DNA of 64,000 nt from Acidovorax sp. YS12 (GTDB lineage Bacteria > Pseudomonadota > Gammaproteobacteria > Burkholderiales > Burkholderiaceae_C). Of the stretch, positions 52,316 through 61,067 are shown one piece after another. A program made the translations under genes and the position numbers. The stretch is from the NCBI GenBank assembly GCA_021496925.1, contig CP053915.1, positions 1,984,001 to 2,048,000 of the forward strand, written 5' to 3'. Under the pieces are notes generated by a model. That model did not search any database, was not told the origin of the DNA, and saw only the letters and a list, made by a program, of their open reading frames with translations. Numbering within the stretch: the first letter of the stretch is position 1; every line of letters begins with the position of its first letter.

Positions 52316-53599
52316 CTAGAGCATCCCCAGCCAGCGCGGGAACCACAGGCTCAGGCCCGGCCAGTAGGTGACCACGACCAGGAAGCCCAGCATCGCCAGC
52401 AGCCAGGGCCATACGGCCACCGTCAGCTCGGTGATGCCCATCTTGGTGATGCCCGAGGCCACGTACAGGTTCAGGCCCACGGGCGGGTGGCACATGCCAA
52501 CCTCCATGTTCACCACCATGATGATGCCGAAGTGCACCGGGTCGATCCCCAACTTCATCGCCACCGGGAACAGGATGGGCGCGAAGATCAGCATGATCGA
52601 CGACGGCTCCATGAAGTTGCCCGCCAACAGCAGGATCACGTTCACGGCCAGCAAGAAGGTGATCACCCCCATGCCGTTGCTGAGCATCCAGTCGGCCAGG
52701 GCCTGCGGGATGTTCTCGTTGGTCATGATGAAGCTGAACAGCACCGCGTTGGTGATGATGTACAGCAGCATGGCGCTCATGTTGGCCGAGTTCAGCAGCA
52801 CCTTGGGCACGTCCTTGAGGCTCATGTCCTTGTAGATGAACACGGCCACCACGAAGGCGTACACCGCGCTCATGGCCGCTGCCTCGGTGGGCGTGAACAT
52901 GCCGGTATAGATACCGCCCATCACCACCACGATCAGGAACAGGCCCCAGGCCGACTTGCGGAATGCCGTCCAGCGCTCGCCCCAGGTGGCCTTGGGCAGG
53001 CGCGGGTAGTTGTACTTGCGCGCACGCCACCAGGTCACGCCACCCAGCACCGCCGCCAGCACCAGGCCCGGCACCACGCCGGCCATGAACAGCGCGCCCA
53101 CCGAGGTGTTGGTGGCCACGGAGTACATCACCATCACGATGGACGGCGGGATCAGGATGCCCAGGGCGCCCGAGGTGGTGATCACCCCCGCGCCGAAGCG
53201 GTTGGGAAAGCCTGCCTTGACCATGGCGGGCAGCAGGATCGAGCCGATGGCCACCACCGTGGCAGGGCTGGAGCCCGACACGGCCGCAAACAGCGCGCAC
53301 GCCAGCACCCCGCCCAGGCCCAGGCCGCCGTGCCAGTGGCCCACCATGGCGGTGGCGAAGTTGATCATGCGCTTGGCCACGCCGCCGTGGGTGAGGAAGT
53401 TGCCCGCGAGGATGAAGAACGGGATCGCCATGATCTCGAACTTCTCGATGCCGGTGAACAGCTTCAGCGCCACCGACTCCAGCGGCACATCGGTGAAGCC
53501 GAACAGGAAGGTGAGCACCGTCAAGCCGAGCGAGATGGACACCGGCATGCCGGTGAGCATCAGCACGGTGAGGATGAGGAAGATGATGGCGGCATTCAT
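52316..53599 (-). CDS. dctM: TRAP transporter large permease DctM
   Basis: A 427-residue membrane protein with about twelve hydrophobic segments, the ion-coupled channel of a TRAP system. Signatures: IPFFILAGNFLTHGGVAKRMINFATAMVGHWHGGLGLGGVLACALFAAVSGSSPATVVAIGSILLPAMVKAGF and LLAGNFMEPSSIMLIFAPILFPVAMKLGIDPVHFGIIMVVNMEVGMCHPPVGLNLYVASGI. It overlaps dctQ by 4 bp. The substrate is likely a C4-dicarboxylate or other organic acid, judged only from the DctB/DctR-type regulators nearby. Confidence 0.95.
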   Translation of the reverse strand: MNAAIIFLILTVLMLTGMPVSISLGLTVLTFLFGFTDVPLESVALKLFTGIEKFEIMAIPFFILAGNFLTHGGVAKRMINFATAMVGHWHGGLGLGGVLACALFAAVSGSSPATVVAIGSILLPAMVKAGFPNRFGAGVITTSGALGILIPPSIVMVMYSVATNTSVGALFMAGVVPGLVLAAVLGGVTWWRARKYNYPRLPKATWGERWTAFRKSAWGLFLIVVVMGGIYTGMFTPTEAAAMSAVYAFVVAVFIYKDMSLKDVPKVLLNSANMSAMLLYIITNAVLFSFIMTNENIPQALADWMLSNGMGVITFLLAVNVILLLAGNFMEPSSIMLIFAPILFPVAMKLGIDPVHFGIIMVVNMEVGMCHPPVGLNLYVASGITKMGITELTVAVWPWLLAMLGFLVVVTYWPGLSLWFPRWLGML

Positions 53600-54273
53600 T
53601 TCTTGGCCCCTGCGCTGTGGTCGGTTTCGTCGGGATGCAGGTTGTCGCGCATGGCGTAGGGGTTGTAGTCCTGCGCGGGCGCTTCGTCGTCATCGAGGCC
53701 ATCGACGTGGCCGTGGTCGTGGTGCGGCAGCTCGCCGGTGCGGACGTAGCCCACCAGCACCTGCAGGAAACGGAAGCACATCAGGCTGCTGCCCAGCGGA
53801 ATGGCGCTGTACACCACCCAGGTCGGCCACTCCAGGTCGGGCGTGGTCGGCCCTTCGATGAGATCCGCCACGTTCAGGCCCAGGGCGTTGAAGATGGCGT
53901 AGTGTGCGCCGTTCTCCCACACGAACGTGGCGCCCATGGTGCCGACGATGCCGGTGAACAGCGCGCCCGCGGCCAGGCCGAAGATGATGAACTTGCCGCG
54001 CGTGCCAGCGCCCAGGCGGTTGATGAGCACGTCCACGCCGACGTGGATGCCGGTGCGCACGCCATAGGCGGCGCCGAACTTGGCCATCCACACGAACATG
54101 ATGATGGTCAGCTCCTGCGCCCAGGTCATGTTGATGGACAGCAGCCAGTCCTGCAGGCCCGGGATGTTGTAGCCCGCCATGTAGCGGTGCAGCACCGCGA
54201 CGAAAACGATGAGCGTGGCAGCGCCCATCAGGAAGGTGATGAGCCACTCTTCCAGGTGATTGAGGAATTTCAT
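53596..54273 (-). CDS. dctQ: TRAP transporter small permease DctQ
   Basis: A 225-residue protein with four hydrophobic segments, the small membrane subunit of the TRAP system: MKFLNHLEEWLITFLMGAATLIVFVAVLHRY at the start, then WAQELTIIMFVWMAKFGAAYGVRTGIHVGVDVL, typical of DctQ. An unusual hydrophilic, Asp/His-rich tail of about 45 residues follows (HHDHGHVDGLDDDEAPAQDY). GGAGA precedes ATG 54273. It lies 101 bp after dctP and is co-transcribed with dctM. Confidence 0.92.
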   Translation of the reverse strand: MKFLNHLEEWLITFLMGAATLIVFVAVLHRYMAGYNIPGLQDWLLSINMTWAQELTIIMFVWMAKFGAAYGVRTGIHVGVDVLINRLGAGTRGKFIIFGLAAGALFTGIVGTMGATFVWENGAHYAIFNALGLNVADLIEGPTTPDLEWPTWVVYSAIPLGSSLMCFRFLQVLVGYVRTGELPHHDHGHVDGLDDDEAPAQDYNPYAMRDNLHPDETDHSAGAKK

Positions 54274-54374
54274 GGGAGGTTCTCCGTAGAGATCGGTGCG
54301 CCGTGCGGGCGCCCGCCGGGCCGCCCGCGCCAAGCCGGAGCGCTGCGCCGCGCCCCGGCCGGTGTTTCAGTGAA

Positions 54375-55379
54375 TCAGAGCTTGGACGGATCGAAGCCCG
54401 TGGCCTTGTACACGTCCTGGATGGTTTCCTTGCCGATGCGGCTGGACATCTTGTCGTGCACCGGCACCAGCGCCTTCTTCAGCGCCAGGCGCTCCTCGGC
54501 GGTGGGCGTGTAGATGGCGGTCTTGCCGCTCTTCTTCACGGCTTCCATCGACTGGTCGTTCTCGTCCTGCGCGATCTGGTTGGCATAGGCCGTGGCCTGG
54601 CGCATGGCGTCGCTGAGCTGCTCGCGCACGTCGGCGGGCAGGCCATCCCAGAACTTCTTGTTCACGATGACGGCGTAGCCCAGGTAGCCGTGGTTGGTCA
54701 TGCTGACGTGCTTCTGCACCTCGTGCATCTTCTGCGTGTAGAAATTGGAGGGCGGGTTCTCGGTGCCGTCCACCACGCCGGTCTGCAGCGCCTGGTAGGT
54801 TTCGCCGAAGGCGATCACCTGCGGCATGCCGCCCAGGGCGCGGATTTCCTCCTCCAGCACCTTGGAGGACTGGATGCGGTACTTCAGGCCCTTGTAGTCG
54901 GCCACGGTCTTGAGCGGCTTGTTGGCCGAGAAGACCTTGAAGCCGTTGTCCCAGTAGGCCAGGCCGGTGATGCCGCGCGGCTCCAGCTTCTTCAGCAGCT
55001 TGGCGCCCACGGGGCCAGTCGTCACCTTGTGCAGGTCGTCGCGGTTGTCGAAGATGAAGGGCAGGTCGAACACCTCGAAGTCCTTCACGCCCAGCGGGCC
55101 GAACTTGGCCAGCGACGGTGCCAGCATCTGCACCGAGCCGAGCTGCAGGGCCTCCATCTCCTCCTTGTCCTTGTACAGCGCGCTGTTGGCGTACACCTCG
55201 ACCTTGACCTTGCCCTTGGTCAGCTCATTGGCCTTCTTGGCGAAGAACTCGGCAGCCTTGCCCTTGGGCGTGTCCTGCGCCACGACGTGGCTGAACTTGA
55301 TCACGGTCTGCGCATGGGCCAGCGTGGCACCGACGGCCAGCAGCGCGCAGGCCAGGACTTTCTTGACGGGAAATTGCAT
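54375..55379 (-). CDS. dctP: TRAP transporter substrate-binding protein DctP
   Basis: A 334-residue periplasmic receptor with a signal peptide ending HAQ (residue 24). Blocks: VIKFSHVVAQDTPKGKAAEFFAKKANELTKGKVKVEVYANSALYKDKEEMEALQLGSVQMLAPSLAKF and the ligand Arg region GLKYRIQSSKVLEEEIRALGGMPQVIAFGETYQALQTGVVDGTENPPSNFYTQKMHEVQKH. This is the DctP/SiaP family of C4-dicarboxylate-type TRAP receptors. It is the first gene of dctPQM and close to the divergent DctB/DctR-type pair. Confidence 0.95.
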   Translation of the reverse strand: MQFPVKKVLACALLAVGATLAHAQTVIKFSHVVAQDTPKGKAAEFFAKKANELTKGKVKVEVYANSALYKDKEEMEALQLGSVQMLAPSLAKFGPLGVKDFEVFDLPFIFDNRDDLHKVTTGPVGAKLLKKLEPRGITGLAYWDNGFKVFSANKPLKTVADYKGLKYRIQSSKVLEEEIRALGGMPQVIAFGETYQALQTGVVDGTENPPSNFYTQKMHEVQKHVSMTNHGYLGYAVIVNKKFWDGLPADVREQLSDAMRQATAYANQIAQDENDQSMEAVKKSGKTAIYTPTAEERLALKKALVPVHDKMSSRIGKETIQDVYKATGFDPSKL

Positions 55380-55476
55380 GGAGGTCTCCTCAAGGGTTAT
55401 GGATCACAACGGCGCGGACTGTAGGCCCGGCCCGCCTCCCGCGTAACTGTGGCGTTCCACAGCTAGGGTTAACCCT

Positions 55477-56484
55477 TCATCCTGTGATCCACTCTTGTTG
55501 CACCTGTTCGAGCCACTGGCGGCCGATGCGCCGCTCCAGCCCCTGGTACACCTCCGCAGTCGCCGCGCGCAGCTGCTGGCGCTGCGCCGCGCTGGGGTCG
55601 TGGATGTGGATGCCGCCGCTTTCGCGCAGGGTGGCCAGGGCCTGCTCGTTCTCGCTGCGGGCGATGGCATTGCCCCAGGCCAGCGCTTCCTCCAGCGCTG
55701 CGGCGACGAGCTGCCTGTCCGGCCCGGCCAGGTGCGCCCAGAAGCGCTGGTGCACCACCACCGCGTACCCCAGGTAGCCGTGGTGCGTCAGGCTCAGGTG
55801 CGTCTGCACCTCGTGCATGCGCTGGGTCCAGAAGTTGGAAATGGGGTTTTCCGTGCCGTCCACCACCCCCATGGCCAGGGCGCGGCGCGTCTCGCCGAAG
55901 TCCAGCACCACGGGCCGCGCGCCCAGCGCGCGCATCTGGTGCGCGATCACGCGCGAGCCCTGCACGCGCATGCGCAGCCCGGCGAAGTCGTCCGGTGCCA
56001 CCAGCGGGCGGTTGGCGCTCATGTGCTTGAAGCCGTTGTCCAGGTAGCCCAGCCCCACCATGCGCTGGCGCGCCAGCCCCGCCAGCAGCGCCTGCCCCAG
56101 CCGTCCCTGCATGGCGCGGTACACCTGCGTGCGCGTCTCGAACAGGAACGGCAGGTCGAACAGCTCGAATTCGGGAAAGCCGAGGCGCCCGAACTTGGAC
56201 AGCGAAGGCGCCAGCATGTCCACCGCCCCGAGCTGCAGCGCCTGCATCTCGTCGGCATCGCCGAACAGCAGCGAGTTGGGGTACACCACCACGTCGATGC
56301 GCCCCTGGCTGCGCGCGCGCACCAGCTCGCCGAAGCGCTCCAGCGCCAGCCCCTTGGGCGTTTGCCGCGCCACCACGTGCGACAGGCGGATGGTGATCCT
56401 GCCCTGCGCCCCGGCCCGCCGCGCCAGGCCGCCCAGGGCCAGGGCCTGGATGCAGCGGCGGCGGGAGAGCGGGGCGCGGAACAT
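55477..56484 (-). CDS. Second DctP-like solute-binding protein
   Basis: A 335-residue DctP-family protein with a twin-arginine-like signal (MFRAPLSRRRCIQALALGGLARRAGAQ). The core has ITIRLSHVVARQTPKGLALERFGELVRARSQGRIDVVVYPNSLLFGDADEMQALQLGAVDMLAPSLSKF and GLRMRVQGSRVIAHQMRALGARPVVLDFGETRRALAMGVVDGTENPISNFWTQRMHEVQTHL. Closely related to DctP but with different charged surface. It lies between dctP and the divergent sensor kinase gene. It may be a second receptor for the same TRAP permease or a ligand-presenting partner of the kinase. Confidence 0.9.
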   Translation of the reverse strand: MFRAPLSRRRCIQALALGGLARRAGAQGRITIRLSHVVARQTPKGLALERFGELVRARSQGRIDVVVYPNSLLFGDADEMQALQLGAVDMLAPSLSKFGRLGFPEFELFDLPFLFETRTQVYRAMQGRLGQALLAGLARQRMVGLGYLDNGFKHMSANRPLVAPDDFAGLRMRVQGSRVIAHQMRALGARPVVLDFGETRRALAMGVVDGTENPISNFWTQRMHEVQTHLSLTHHGYLGYAVVVHQRFWAHLAGPDRQLVAAALEEALAWGNAIARSENEQALATLRESGGIHIHDPSAAQRQQLRAATAEVYQGLERRIGRQWLEQVQQEWITG

Positions 56485-56587
56485 GGCCGTTATTATCAAA
56501 CCGCCTCCGCCCTGCCCGCTCCGCCGCCCGACCTTGACGCCCCAAGCCCCCGACGACTTCGCGCTGCTGCACGCCAGCACCCGCCCC

Positions 56588-58567
56588 ATGACCGACCGCA
56601 GCCGCTGGACCGTGCTGTGGATGATGGGCTTCGCGGTCATCATCGTCAGCGCCGTGGTGGCCCTGGTGTGGTACCTCAACAGCTTCGAGACCGAGGAAGA
56701 GGAACGCCGCCGCGGCGCCGACGCGCAGTGGCTGGAGCAGAGCGTGCAGTTCCACTTCCGCCGGCTGGAGGACGACATGGCGCTGCTCGCGCGCCGCGCC
56801 GCGCTCGACGGCCCGCAGACCCTGCCCAGCCCGGGCCAGGGCGCCGAGGGCAGCGCGCCCACCGGCCTGCTGTGGCGCGCCCCCGGCGTGGTGCTGGCGC
56901 ATGGCTGGCGCGCCAGCGCGCCCGGCGCCGCCACGCCCCAGGCCTGGGAGGACGACATGGCCCTGCACGACAGCAACCGCCAGGCGCTGCTGACCCTGCA
57001 GGACATCGTGGGCAGCCTGCGCCGCGCCAGCTACGCCGGCCCCATGCGCGACGGCGGCGGCCACCCCACCGACCGCGTCTGGCTGGCGGTGCCGTACTTC
57101 GACGGCACGCGCCTGCAGGGCATGCACGTGGCCGCGCTGTCCATGCAGCAGGCGGTGGACGTGCTGCTGCCCGCCTGGTTCCTCGAAAGCCAGACCGTGC
57201 GCCTGGTGGTGGACGACGCGGCCCCGCCGCCCGGCGCCAGTGCCCAGGCCCTGGGCCCGTACCGCACGGTGATGAACCTGCCTGGCACCGACCTGATGCT
57301 GGAGGTGGTGCCGCAGGGCCCGCAGACCTCGCCCGTGCCGCGCATCTTCTTCGTCGTGGCGCTCCTGTTCCTGCTCGGCATGCTGGCCAGCCTGGCCGCG
57401 CTGCGGCGCGACATCGTCAAGCGCCAGCAGGTGCAGCAGCGCCTGCAGGCCGAGGTGGCGCTGCGCTCGGCCATGGAACGCTCGGTGACGATCGGCATGC
57501 GCGCCTGGGACATGAAGGGCCGCATCCTGTACGTGAACGACGCCTTCTGCGCCATGGTGGGCTACGCCGCGCACGAGCTGCGCGGCGCCAGCGCCCCGCT
57601 GCCCTACTGGCCCGCCGACCAGGCCGACGAGATCGACGTGCTGCACCGCGCCGTGATCCGCCAGGGCACGCGTGCCGAGGGCATCGAGGCGCAGTTCCAG
57701 CACCGCGACGGCCACCGCGTGGACGTGCTCATCCACGAGTCGCCCCTGACCGCCGCCGACGGCGCGCAACTGGGCTGGATGAGCTCGGTGCTGGACATCA
57801 GCGAACGCAAGCGCGCCCAGCAGCTCGCCGCGCTGCAGCAGGACAGGCTCGAAGCCTCGGGCCGCCTGGTAGCCGTGGGCGAGGTGGCCTCGACCCTGGC
57901 GCACGAGCTGAACCAGCCCCTGGGCGCGCTCGCCAGCTTCGCCAACGGACTGCTCAACCGCCTGCGCGCCGGCACCATCGGCCTGGACGAAATGGGGCCC
58001 GTGGTGCAGCGCATGGCCCAGCTGGCCGAGCGCGCGGGCGGGGTGATCCAGCGCGTCAACGCCTTCGCGCGCAAGCGCGAGCTCAACCTCACGCGCGTCA
58101 ACCTCTCGGCCCTGGTGCGCCGCGTCTGCGCCAGCGTGCAGGAGGCCCACGCCACCCCGCTGACGCTGCTGCTGCCCGCGCAGGACCTGTGGGTGCAGGG
58201 CGACGCGCTGCTGCTCGAACACCTGGCGCACAACCTGTGCAGCAACGCCCTGGCCTGGGCGCCCCAGGGACGCGAGCCGCCCCAGGTGCAGGTGCGCCTG
58301 GCCGCCGCGCCCTGCGCCAACGAGCCCTGCGACGGCCACCACTGCGTGGCCCTGGCCGTGGCCGACAACGGCCCCGGCGTGCCCGAGGAGGCGCGCGCGC
58401 GCATCTTCGACGCCTTCTTCAGCACCCAGGCGGGCGGCATGGGCATGGGCCTGGCCATCTGCCGCTCCATCGCCGAAGCCCACCATGGCCGCATCCTGGT
58501 GGGACAGGACGCGCAGCTCGGCGGCGCGCTGTTCACCGTGCAACTCCCCCTGACCACCAACCCATGA
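56588..58567 (+). CDS. Sensor histidine kinase, DctB/DctS-like with PAS domain
   Basis: A 659-residue membrane kinase. TM1 is at residues 8-30 (VLWMMGFAVIIVSAVVALVWYL), then a periplasmic region of about 225 residues and TM2 (IFFVVALLFLLGMLASL). A PAS domain follows (ITIGMRAWDMKGRILYVNDAFCAMVGY), then HisKA with His439 (STLAHELNQPLGALASFANG), which is the TodS/DctS-type short H-box, and HATPase with NLCSNALAWAP, DNGPGVP and GGMGMGLAICRSI. It probably senses the TRAP substrate. The start is uncertain: in-frame codons reach back to ATG 56483, which overlaps the divergent gene. Confidence 0.92.
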   Translation: MTDRSRWTVLWMMGFAVIIVSAVVALVWYLNSFETEEEERRRGADAQWLEQSVQFHFRRLEDDMALLARRAALDGPQTLPSPGQGAEGSAPTGLLWRAPGVVLAHGWRASAPGAATPQAWEDDMALHDSNRQALLTLQDIVGSLRRASYAGPMRDGGGHPTDRVWLAVPYFDGTRLQGMHVAALSMQQAVDVLLPAWFLESQTVRLVVDDAAPPPGASAQALGPYRTVMNLPGTDLMLEVVPQGPQTSPVPRIFFVVALLFLLGMLASLAALRRDIVKRQQVQQRLQAEVALRSAMERSVTIGMRAWDMKGRILYVNDAFCAMVGYAAHELRGASAPLPYWPADQADEIDVLHRAVIRQGTRAEGIEAQFQHRDGHRVDVLIHESPLTAADGAQLGWMSSVLDISERKRAQQLAALQQDRLEASGRLVAVGEVASTLAHELNQPLGALASFANGLLNRLRAGTIGLDEMGPVVQRMAQLAERAGGVIQRVNAFARKRELNLTRVNLSALVRRVCASVQEAHATPLTLLLPAQDLWVQGDALLLEHLAHNLCSNALAWAPQGREPPQVQVRLAAAPCANEPCDGHHCVALAVADNGPGVPEEARARIFDAFFSTQAGGMGMGLAICRSIAEAHHGRILVGQDAQLGGALFTVQLPLTTNP

Positions 58568-59211
58568 ACGACACCTCCCACCGCATGGACATCCACATCG
58601 TGGACGACGACGCCGACGTGCGCGATGGCCTGGCCTGGCTGTTCGACTCGCGCGGCTGGCAAACGCGCGCCTGGGCCAGCGGCACGGCGCTGATCGACGC
58701 CGTGCGCGCGCTGCAAGGCCAGCCCTGGGGCACGGCCGTGGTGCTGCTGGACATGCGCATGGAGCCGCTCTCGGGCCCCATGACCTTCGAGCAGCTCAAG
58801 GCCCTGGGCTGCCCCTGGCCGGTGCTGTTCCTCACCGGCCACGGCGACGTGGGCAGCGCCGTGGAGGCGGTGAAGAACGGTGCCTGGGACTTCCTCGAAA
58901 AACCCTTCCAGGACAACATGCTGGTGGACCGCGTGGAGCAGGCCATGCGCGCCGTGCGCGCGCAGACCGACGCCGAGCGCGAGGCCCAGCGCCTGCGCCA
59001 GGCCCTGGCGTCCCTGAGCCCGCGCGAGCGCGAAGTGCTCGACGAACTGATCCGCGGCCACTACAACAAGAACATCGCCGAGCACCTGGGCATCACGGCA
59101 CGCACCGTGGAGTTCCACCGCGCCAACATCTTCGAGAAGATGGGCGTGGAGTCGGCCATCGAGCTGGCGCACAAGCTCGGGCGCCTCACGCCCATGGGCG
59201 GCGGGCGCTGA
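58564..59211 (+). CDS. Response regulator, FixJ/DctR type (LuxR output domain)
   Basis: A 215-residue regulator. The receiver has the DDD acidic pocket (residues 14-16), phospho-acceptor Asp63 (VVLLDMRMEP), Thr in FLTGHGDVGSAVEAVKNGAWDFLEKPF and the Lys of EKPF. The C-terminal LuxR-type HTH has LSPREREVLDELIRGHYNKNIAEHLGITARTVEFHRANIFEKMGVESAIELA, typical of FixJ/DctR/TodT. It overlaps the kinase gene (ATGA). Regulation of the divergent TRAP operon is the obvious role. Confidence 0.94.
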   Translation: MNDTSHRMDIHIVDDDADVRDGLAWLFDSRGWQTRAWASGTALIDAVRALQGQPWGTAVVLLDMRMEPLSGPMTFEQLKALGCPWPVLFLTGHGDVGSAVEAVKNGAWDFLEKPFQDNMLVDRVEQAMRAVRAQTDAEREAQRLRQALASLSPREREVLDELIRGHYNKNIAEHLGITARTVEFHRANIFEKMGVESAIELAHKLGRLTPMGGGR

Positions 59212-59215
59212 AAGC

Positions 59216-59270
59216 TATCGAAAAGAGAGCTGCAAGCGCTTGCCAGCAAAGGGCTGGAGCCATTTTTCCC
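59216..59270 (+). terminator. Terminator-like repeat copy behind the response regulator
   Basis: A variant of the dispersed palindrome: AAGCTATCGAAAAGAGAGCTGCAAGCGCTTG, then hairpin CCAGC (59243-59247) / GCTGG (59253-59257) followed by AGCCATTTTTCCC. Stem plus five T residues fit an intrinsic terminator for the two-component operon. Confidence 0.65.
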
Positions 59271-59345
59271 TCTTATTTCCCACCCCACGCGAGGGATGCC
59301 CGCGACCCTGCCTAGAATGGCGGGCCGGCCCCCAGGCCGGCAATC

Positions 59346-59522
59346 GCGTCTTCAGGGCGGGGCGGAATTCCCCACCGGCGGTAGGCGAAGCAGCGGCACC
59401 CGTGCCGCCGGTCTTCGCGAGCCCGCGAGCGCCCCTGGCCAGGCATCGCCCTGGCCGGGGGGTCAGCAGATCTGGCCACACACCAGAGCCGACGGTCACA
59501 GTCCGGATGAAAGAAGATGCGC
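59346..59522 (+). promoter_or_regulatory. FMN riboswitch (RFN element) before ribB
   Basis: All conserved RFN blocks are present in order: CTTCAGGGCGGGGCGGAATTCCCCACCGGCGGTA (starting at about 59350), GCCCGCGAGC, GGTCAGCAGATCTGG, and CCAGAGCCGACGGTCACAGTCCGGATGAAAGAAGAT. The P1 stem pairs the region at 59346-59353 with 59513-59522. Between it and ribB lies a G/C hairpin GGGGCGCGTGCGGCTGCGTGCCCC. Further on, CGTCTTCTC can pair with the 3' strand of P1. High FMN should reduce ribB expression. Confidence 0.95.
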
Positions 59523-59636
59523 TGCCCGTGCGTGCCCTTTTGGCACAGCCTTGGCATGGCCTTGGCCGTGCGCAGGGGCGCGTGCGGCTGCGTGCCCCGA
59601 AAACGTCTTCTCAACCTACTCAAGAGGAGCGTTTGA

Positions 59637-60263
59637 ATGTCTCAAACCCACACCACCACCGCGCACCAGCGCGTCCAGACCGCCCTGCAGGCCGTGCGCC
59701 AGGGCGTCCCCATCGTCCTGCTCGACGATGACGACCGCGAGAACGAGGCCGACCTGATCGTGGCCGCCGAACGGCTGACCGAGCAGACCATGGCCCAGCT
59801 CATCCGCGACGGCAGCGGCATCGTCTGCCTGTGCATGACCGACGAAGACCTGCGCCGCCTGGAGCTGCCGCCCATGGTGGAGCGCAACGAGAGCGCGCAC
59901 GGCACGGCCTTCACCGTCTCCATCGAGGCGCGCCACGGCGTCAGCACCGGCGTGAGCGCGCGCGACCGGCTGACCACCGTGCAGGCCGCCGTCCACCCCG
60001 AGGCCCGGCCCCAGGACCTGGTGCGCCCCGGCCACGTCTTCCCGCTGCGCGCGCACCCGGGCGGCGTGCTGGCGCGCCAGGGCCACACCGAGGGCACGGT
60101 GCACCTGTCCCGCCTGGCCGGGCTGCGCCCCGCCGGGGTGCTGTGCGAACTCATGAACCCGGACGGCACCATGATGCGCGGCGCGCAGGTCACGGCCTAC
60201 GCCAGCGCGCACGGCCTGCCCGTGCTCACCATCGCCGACCTGGTGGAGTGCAGCGGCGCGTGA
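59637..60263 (+). CDS. ribB: 3,4-dihydroxy-2-butanone-4-phosphate synthase RibB
   Basis: A 208-residue enzyme converting ribulose 5-phosphate into the C4 precursor of riboflavin plus formate. The metal/substrate motif DDDDRENEADL is at residues 30-40. GSGIVCLCMTDEDLRRLELPPMV, FTVSIEARHGVSTGVSARDRLTTV and RPGHVFPLRAHPGGVLARQGHTEGTVHLSRLAG follow, with CELMNPDGTMMRG near the end. It is the stand-alone form without a GTP cyclohydrolase II domain. GAGGAG precedes the ATG. An FMN riboswitch lies in its leader. Confidence 0.97.
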   Translation: MSQTHTTTAHQRVQTALQAVRQGVPIVLLDDDDRENEADLIVAAERLTEQTMAQLIRDGSGIVCLCMTDEDLRRLELPPMVERNESAHGTAFTVSIEARHGVSTGVSARDRLTTVQAAVHPEARPQDLVRPGHVFPLRAHPGGVLARQGHTEGTVHLSRLAGLRPAGVLCELMNPDGTMMRGAQVTAYASAHGLPVLTIADLVECSGA

Positions 60264-60320
60264 ACCGCCCTTGTGTGGATTGCGCTGGCGGCTCTCTTTT
60301 TTGATCTCTTGCTGTGGATT

Positions 60321-60974
60321 TGCTTCCCGGGGCCGGGACTCGCCCCGGCGGGCGACTCCCTTTTCTTGCGCGTGCAAGAAAAGGAAGCAAAAGAAGCACG
60401 CCCCTGCTGCCCGTATCCCCTTCGCTAAAGCGAAGGGGCAGCCTGCGGTGCTCGGGCGCGGGGCGGTGCCGCGTAACTCACTGCGCGCCTACGGCGCTCC
60501 GTTCAAACAGACGCGGCAAGTCAGTTCACGAAGCGCGTGTGTCCTGCGGCACACGCGCCCGCCCCACGCCCTGCGCTCCTCGGTACGGCCAGAAGGGGGT
60601 TGAAGACGACACGGGCCATCGCTGCGCTCGGCCCCCAACACGCAGGCGCTGCGCGCCGCGAAGTCCAGGCCGAGCGCAGCGATGGCCCGTGTCGTCTCCA
60701 CCCCCTTTCAGGCTGCGCCTGGGGCGAGGCGGTGGCGGGGTGGCATGCGCGAAGTCGCGCATGCTTCGTGGTCTGACTCGCTGCGGCTGTTTGAGCGAAG
60801 CGCCGCAGGCGCGCAGCGAGTTCCGCAGCGCACCCCGCCAGCGTCTCGCCCCAGGTGTGCCCCGTAGCGCAGCGAAGGGGCCGCAGACTGCGGGGCGCGT
60901 TTCTTTGCCTCCTTTCTTGTCGCGCGACAAGAAAGGAGGTCGCCCGCCGGGGCGAGTCCCGGCCCCGGAAAGCA
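60321..60974. repeat. Large imperfect palindrome (654 bp) without genes
   Basis: The outermost arms 60321-60356 and 60939-60974 match in inverse orientation at 35 of 36 bases. The innermost arms 60605-60633 and 60668-60696 are perfect over 29 bases around a 34-base spacer. Both pairs share the same centre near 60649, so this is one long interrupted palindrome. Local hairpins sit inside each arm: TTTTCTTGC/GCAAGAAAA at 60361-60382 and a 26-base perfect palindrome at 60911-60936. No frame in it looks coding. It lies between ribB and a tetR-type gene. Confidence 0.85.
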
Positions 60975-61009
60975 AACCCACCACAAGCATCAAAACAGCC
61001 CTAAACCCA

Positions 61010-61042
61010 ATCCCAGCAAGCGCCACAAGCTATCAAAAAACA
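61010..61042. repeat. Degraded copy of the AGCGCTT-type palindrome
   Basis: CCCAGCAAGCGCCACAAGCTATCAAAAAAC resembles the right half of the dispersed element in reverse orientation. It lies just behind the tetR-type gene stop. Confidence 0.45.
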
Positions 61043-61067
61043 ACCGACACCTTGAAAGGCACGGTGC

